From: CAJQQY01 sp964352225
Lineage (GTDB): Bacteria > Bacteroidota > Bacteroidia > Chitinophagales > Saprospiraceae
Assembly: GCA_964352225.1 (NCBI GenBank)
Contig: CAYGRM010000097.1
Location: 1 to 18,596, forward strand
DNA length: 18,596 bases
Direction of reading: 5' to 3'
The position numbers and the translations under genes are program-made. Numbering within the stretch: the first letter of the stretch is position 1; each line of letters begins with the position of its first letter. Of this stretch, positions 15,901 through 18,596 are shown piece by piece. The notes under the pieces were generated by a model that saw only the letters and a list, made by a program, of their open reading frames with translations, was not told the origin of the DNA and did not search any database.

Positions 15901-17024
15901 ATCAATATTTAATAGATTTCTCAAACAAAGCATTTTATAACAATCGGTTGCGTCCGATGCCAAGTAGTTTTGAACATCCACCAATTGAGTTTACCCAAGT
16001 AAAAAAAGGTGAGTATAAAAACAATGCAAACAAAAAAGAAGCTCAAGCTATTTTAAATTTTTTAGTTGACCTCGAAACTGATAAGGAAGGGAAATATGAT
16101 TCTGTTGGAATTGCAACTTTTAACCTTAAACAAAAAACGCTGATTGAAAAAACTTTAAATGCAAAAGCAGCCGTCGATGACGACTTTTATGAAAAATATA
16201 AAACTCTTGAGGACAATGGGCTTTTTATCAAAAACCTAGAAAATATACAAGGAGACGAACGGGACATCATTATATTATCGACAACTTATGGGAAAAAAAA
16301 GGATGGCGGATTTTCTCAAAATTTTGGTCCTATTAATCAGGCAAAAGGATATAAGTTATTGAATGTAATTATCACAAGAGCGAAGAAAAGAATAATTGTG
16401 TACACGTCTATTCCTCGAATTAAATATCAAGGTTATCAAAAACTCTTAGCTGTTCAGGGTAATAATGGTATGGGCGTTTTCTATGCTTACCTTACTTATG
16501 CTAGAGCAATTAGTAAGAGAAATTTGGAATTAAAGGAACAAGTTTTAAGAGACCTTTCTGCTCAAAATAAATCTATAATTTCTAATTCCTTTTCGATAAG
16601 TAAAATATCAAATCTATCTTTTGAAAAGGAAGTTTGTCAAATGTTATCACAATATTATCCTTCGCAAACAATTAAAAGTCGACATCCATTTGCTGGTTTT
16701 GAAATTGACATCGCTTATATTCCCAATAACAATGACATAAAATCTATAGCTATTGAATGTGATGGAACTAAAAATCATTTAAGTGAAGAAGCATATCTCT
16801 ATGATTTGCAGAAGAAAAAAGTATTGGAAGAAAATGGTTTTGTAGTTTATCGGATTTGGTCAGCTAAATGGTGGAGAGATTATAATGGTGAACTAAAATC
16901 TCTTGTAGATTTTATCAATAAAAATGTAGGAATTACAAATGAAAATCCCCCTCCATCAAATGCTTCTGTTGTAGATTTATTTGGTAATGAAAAATTGGGA
17001 AAGACAAAAGACGGACTGAAATGA
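12984..17024 (+). CDS. SF1B helicase with C-terminal MTES_1575/Vsr-like nuclease (DUF4011-type defence protein)
   Basis: This 1346-residue protein has an N-terminal region (to about 290) with YPLLVRKDSDNKIIVAPLLI, the kind of segment seen before the helicase in DUF4011-type proteins. The AAA_11/AAA_12 SF1B motors follow: GPPGTGKS (309-316), FDEAS (D882, E883), GDEHQMP (906-912), HYRSEHQ, NIQGDERD (G1090) and IITRAKKR (T1131, R1132). About 570 residues, largely helical, separate Walker A and B. The last 130 residues read as an REase_MTES_1575-like PD-(D/E)xK nuclease: EIDIAYIP (D1242), AIECDGTKNH (E1258, D1260) and VVYRIWSAKWW. Family members are known or suspected phage-defence effectors, such as the helicase-DUF4011-Vsr (Hhe) type. 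It probably translocates on nucleic acid and cuts through the nuclease. It follows the TOPRIM gene on the same strand but is spaced, so it may be an independent system. Confidence 0.85.
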   Translation: MKLTHKFLEALQQRLKVGNRNSVHLNAISKTMKYRFDINRLAHIQPSYPNNFLEELFSKSSFTFPIKLKDALPNTIPQKLSDIAKGLNELCSQAKDIKGERGINSFGFGYPLLVRKDSDNKIIVAPLLIWKLRIETSKKMDTWFIKKTKDDSVVLNEVFLNQIESELSLKLDNIQEDDFENGVLYKEKILELCNQVISDLNQRKVDESQEKEFGFNIGTCNDLPAKSLLDSITIDDAEIYWGGLFSIFETQKQSIIKEYDILLKEEEPEITNLNFSNSHFQSLSSIPTDPSQQSVLNSLKSKKNIVIHGPPGTGKSQTLTAIIVNALENKKKLLVVCEKSTALDVLYKNLKSAGLESLLVLIRDSKKGRREVVNKVHEIINNKLSEDVDTFIAEELNTHLVRTKELINEVNDFHKSINSPVLGGKDWTATVGEFLKYRDDIHSRPIALELKSDDFKFLPSELESINELLEKGEPLFFAVKPFLANCPINHSKFLGDSPYQIEEDLRNDLLDYKVSVQEILKLQNQFLKDARNLISKKYAEDSVFMNKQISFIFDLCNKYFGDERFMNRQKTNNPLFKFFTYFSEKKRELVHDQKVCLQEYKEMFSFIRNIQNFPINSDLINHPSNFRTEINEIGKALNIWIAKSKVLIDEEMEQLDTNETAKNLPSFVALQKAFEKLRGKILNDDWFDEGRFHGNNISEFIEHLDSEISKVTGLLESGNTAFEKLHRYFNFMNQLSEKEDMIIVALQNYSGWISIFNFYYLDKVLARNYKSENIFDENIYEKLERKIKKIKAYQPLKILNYWLGEQKKRVQVFNSKSDRNVKNLYNKRRSEKHPRKSLRVIIEEDIHLFQSFFPVVFTTPIVASTLFGEYQNTEPFDIVLFDEASQLKIEDTLPALLKGEQKIISGDEHQMPPSKYFKNNNENIIEDEGEMNQELEREIELGNDLLDSHSLLELGMKLSFDDEYLNFHYRSEHQYLIDFSNKAFYNNRLRPMPSSFEHPPIEFTQVKKGEYKNNANKKEAQAILNFLVDLETDKEGKYDSVGIATFNLKQKTLIEKTLNAKAAVDDDFYEKYKTLEDNGLFIKNLENIQGDERDIIILSTTYGKKKDGGFSQNFGPINQAKGYKLLNVIITRAKKRIIVYTSIPRIKYQGYQKLLAVQGNNGMGVFYAYLTYARAISKRNLELKEQVLRDLSAQNKSIISNSFSISKISNLSFEKEVCQMLSQYYPSQTIKSRHPFAGFEIDIAYIPNNNDIKSIAIECDGTKNHLSEEAYLYDLQKKKVLEENGFVVYRIWSAKWWRDYNGELKSLVDFINKNVGITNENPPPSNASVVDLFGNEKLGKTKDGLK

Positions 17025-17038
17025 AGCTGCTACGAGTG

Positions 17039-17157
17039 GCGGCTGATTAGGAATGTGTTTAGCTTGAGATGTTCAGGCATCTTTTTGAGGGTCGGTTTTG
17101 TAGCGTTAGGAAAAATGGTTGAACATCGCAACGGATGAGCCATTCCTAATCAGCTGC
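17039..17157 (+). repeat. 119-bp element closed by a 17-bp stem, nested inverted repeats
   Basis: The arms 17039-17055 and 17141-17157 are reverse complements with one G-U wobble; the inner 14 bp are perfect. Inside, GATGTTCA (17068-17075) pairs exactly with TGAACATC (17120-17127). Alternatively, AGATG (17067-17071) can fold with CATCT (17078-17082) ahead of five T. The element begins 15 bp after the helicase-nuclease stop. It is more GC-rich than its neighbours and has no coding potential. It could be a small structured RNA, a MITE/REP-like element or a folded recombination site. Confidence 0.65.
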
Positions 17158-17182
17158 AAAATGGGATTTAATTTTATAACAC

Positions 17183-17215
17183 AAAAAAAGCCTCCTGACT
17201 ATTCAATCAGAAGAC
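17183..17215 (-). terminator. Rho-independent terminator, minus strand
   Basis: Read on the minus strand, GTCTTCTGA pairs with TCAGGAGGC (17215-17207 with 17198-17190, two G-U wobbles), followed by seven T. It lies 29 bp past the stop of the GG-leader peptide gene and would end that minus-strand transcript. Confidence 0.75.
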
Positions 17216-17243
17216 TTTCGAAATTTTAAAATGAAAACAAAAA

Positions 17244-17381
17244 CTAAGTTACTTCCATATCATCCGCCCCAATTCCTACCTCAATATCATCACTTCCAAT
17301 TCCTCCTTTGATGTGGCGTAATTCATCCTTGGTTAATTGATTCTTAGGATTTTGCAAATCCTTTAATTTTTGATGCTTCAT
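17244..17381 (-). CDS. 45-residue double-glycine leader peptide (RiPP/bacteriocin-like precursor)
   Basis: The minus-strand frame starts at ATG 17381 and stops at TAG 17246-17244. The N-terminal part is MKHQKLKDLQNPKNQLTKDE; residues 18-28 read NQLTKDELRHI followed by KGG. LTKDELRxIKGG matches the leader type of double-glycine peptides, including Bacteroidota natural-product precursors, that are cut after GG by a C39-peptidase ABC exporter. The core after GG is 17 residues and acidic (IGSDDIEVGIGADD...), without Cys and with Ser and Thr only once each, so it is not a lantipeptide-like core. A near-duplicate I-G-x-D-D motif occurs in it. No exporter or modification enzyme is in view. A terminator follows. 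The alternative is a chance small ORF, but the leader match makes it likely real. Confidence 0.65.
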   Translation of the reverse strand: MKHQKLKDLQNPKNQLTKDELRHIKGGIGSDDIEVGIGADDMEVT

Positions 17382-17499
17382 AATTTGAAAAGAGTTTTAT
17401 GGTTAAGAAAATAATGAAGCCTTAAATTATGATTTTTGGAGATGGTAAATGAGTTGGAGTTGTCAGGGGAAAAGGAACAATGTAAGTGTATTGTTATAG

Positions 17500-17530
17500 G
17501 AAAAATGAGGAGTAGATTGCTCTACTCCTC
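17500..17530 (-). terminator. Rho-independent terminator, minus strand
   Basis: GAGGAGTAGA (17507-17516) and TCTACTCCTC (17521-17530) form a perfect 10-bp stem with a 4-nt loop. On the minus strand it is followed by ATTTTTCC. It lies about 20 bp after the stop of the 241-residue gene and separates it from the peptide gene. Confidence 0.8.
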
Positions 17531-17550
17531 GGCACTTGATGAAAAATGAA

Positions 17551-18276
17551 CTATACCAATTCTTTAGTCTTAGTATTATTTTTCTTCGCTTTGGTCGGTT
17601 GTTTTTTGACCTCGGTTTTAGTTGCTGTTTTGGTAACTGGTTTCTCTTCTAAAACTGGACTTTCCTTTTTAGCTTCCAATTTCAAGTCCTCGTCCGTTGG
17701 TTCTACTGGACTGGAATAATGGATTTTGTAGGTGCTAGGAATCAATTGAGTATCACCTCTAAAAATGTAGGTGTCTTTCTGTTTGATTTCATTTCGGAGC
17801 GTATTCATCGTTTCAATATCTTCTACCGAAAGCATTTCATATTTGAACGTGGCAATGAAATATTTCTGCTTATCAGCATTTTGTTTCTCCTCATATCCAA
17901 TTGTCCACTTCGCATCGGTCGGTGCAATTTCATCATAGTACAAGGCTTTAAATTGCTCTCTAAAATTGTCCAAAGAATAGCGATGAAACATAAAACAACA
18001 AACGTGTCCTTCCTCATTTAGAAAATAAAACTCGCACCATTTCTTCACACCTTGTTTAAATAAATCCGCTTCCAAAGTTCTTATCGCCAAAGGGATAACT
18101 TGGAACTCTTTTTTGGATTCGGTGACAGGTTTCATTCCATTGAGATTCAAAAAACCTTTGGACAAATCGAGGTGATAATTTCGTGGACTTCCTGCGAGGT
18201 ACAAGAGTTTTGAAATGTCACCAGTTTCTTGATTGATGAATTTTTGAGGGTTGGAGTTTGGTATTAAATTTTTCAT
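17551..18276 (-). CDS. Hypothetical protein with Lys-rich C-terminal tail
   Basis: I do not recognise a family for this 241-residue protein. Residues 1-190 look globular and cytoplasmic, with alternating strands and helices, for example WCEFYFLNEEGHVCCFMFHR followed by LDNFREQFKALYYDEI. Residues 195-241 are a low-complexity tail rich in Lys, Thr, Glu and Pro (KKQPTKAKKNNTKTKELV), which could bind nucleic acid. There is no signal peptide or membrane segment. It lies 59 bp downstream of the partial gene at 18336-18596 on the same strand and has its own terminator. Genes next to that plasmid/ICE-type small protein are often accessory genes of conjugative elements, so a DNA-handling role in an element is possible but unproven. 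Confidence 0.7.
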   Translation of the reverse strand: MKNLIPNSNPQKFINQETGDISKLLYLAGSPRNYHLDLSKGFLNLNGMKPVTESKKEFQVIPLAIRTLEADLFKQGVKKWCEFYFLNEEGHVCCFMFHRYSLDNFREQFKALYYDEIAPTDAKWTIGYEEKQNADKQKYFIATFKYEMLSVEDIETMNTLRNEIKQKDTYIFRGDTQLIPSTYKIHYSSPVEPTDEDLKLEAKKESPVLEEKPVTKTATKTEVKKQPTKAKKNNTKTKELV

Positions 18277-18335
18277 AATTGTTTGTTTAAAAATTAAAAA
18301 ATTGGTTAAAAAAAACCTGCTGCTGATTTGAGATT

Positions 18336-18596
18336 TTAATATTCCGATGGATATAAAATAGTGGTGTAGCTTCTATCTCGTTCGGTTATAATCCATACTT
18401 TTTTATCTGAATGCCTGGATTGTAAATCTTTGGGTAAATTGTAAACTGATAAAATTCGTTCTCCTACTTCAAGTGCTTCATTGTTTGATTTCCAATCTTC
18501 TTCGCTACAATCCCCCCAATCCTTGTTACGATGTCGGATAATAATTTGCATCAGGAAAAGTGCGAATATGGAATTGGCTTTAGCTGCTTCGTTCAC
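18336..18596 (-). CDS. Plasmid/ICE-type small conserved protein, N-terminus beyond window
   Basis: The 86 visible residues carry the marks of a small conserved family common on plasmids and conjugative elements (labelled plasmid-related protein, or mislabelled as restriction subunit M): IIRHRNKDWGDCSEEDWKSN, ALEVGERILSVY, then VWIITERDRSYTTILYPSEY at the end. Here the usual HxxGDWG becomes HRNKDWG. The frame is open to the window edge and begins with GTG there. Family members usually have more residues upstream, so the true start probably lies outside. Its function is unknown, and I recall only its association with mobile DNA. The gene suggests that the minus-strand block is still within, or next to, a mobile element. 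Confidence 0.7.
   Translation of the reverse strand: MNEAAKANSIFALFLMQIIIRHRNKDWGDCSEEDWKSNNEALEVGERILSVYNLPKDLQSRHSDKKVWIITERDRSYTTILYPSEY

Noticed and set aside
17039..17157. Integron attC site
   Set aside because: The palindrome has no GTTRRRY/RYYYAAC core sites at its ends, and no integron integrase is present.
17039..17157. Retron msr-msd
   Set aside because: The outer inverted repeat is suggestive, but no reverse transcriptase gene lies anywhere in the window.
17719..18021. Plus-strand frame of 100 codons opposite the 241-residue gene
   Set aside because: It is antisense to a better-supported gene, with no start signal or domain.

Overview
The window looks like a Bacteroidota chromosome, probably from the Cytophagia or Flavobacteriia side. 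It is AT-rich with few Shine-Dalgarno sites. The VirE_N/DUF3987 primase pair is a hallmark of Bacteroidota mobile elements, and a CTGCC...GGCAG palindrome reads in-frame as LPSGQAG inside a gene, a tract I recall from proteins of this phylum. No host housekeeping protein is present, so the genus is open.

Layout. (1) 1-300: tRNA-Gly(GCC) and tRNA-Leu(TAA), each with its own terminator. The tRNA-Leu 3' end is a plausible integration site for what follows. (2) 330-5670: backbone of an integrative or mobilizable element: an RteC-like regulator, a repeat-rich spacer with a 100-nt imperfect hairpin, an Xis/MerR-type HTH protein, a degenerate stand-alone VirE_N paralogue, and a VirE_N-DUF3987 primase/ATPase-like protein followed by GATAAA-type iterons. 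No integrase or relaxase gene is visible. (3) 5676-7194: an IS3-family insertion sequence with perfect 25-bp ends and a TTG target duplication. It landed inside the iteron cluster, and its orfB carries a frameshift. (4) 7452-17024: a defence-like cargo block on the + strand. One very long protein joins a UvrD-type helicase, a helical repeat region and an OLD/GajA-type ABC ATPase. A small TOPRIM protein overlaps its stop codon. A 1346-residue SF1B helicase with a C-terminal MTES_1575/Vsr-like nuclease follows. (5) 17039-17157: a 119-bp element closed by a 17-bp stem. (6) 17170-18596: minus-strand genes: the end of a small plasmid/ICE-type protein, a 241-residue protein of unknown function with a Lys-rich tail, and a 45-residue double-glycine-leader peptide too short for usual ORF cut-offs.

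The main candidate for something new is the pair at 7452-12838. Gabija has GajA (OLD ATPase plus TOPRIM nuclease) and GajB (UvrD-like helicase). Here the same three parts are divided differently: helicase and ATPase are fused in one chain, and the TOPRIM module stands alone and is translationally coupled. The neighbouring helicase-nuclease resembles DUF4011-helicase-Vsr type defence proteins, so the block is probably a two-system defence island carried by the element. All functional statements are inferred from motifs read by eye; no searches were run.
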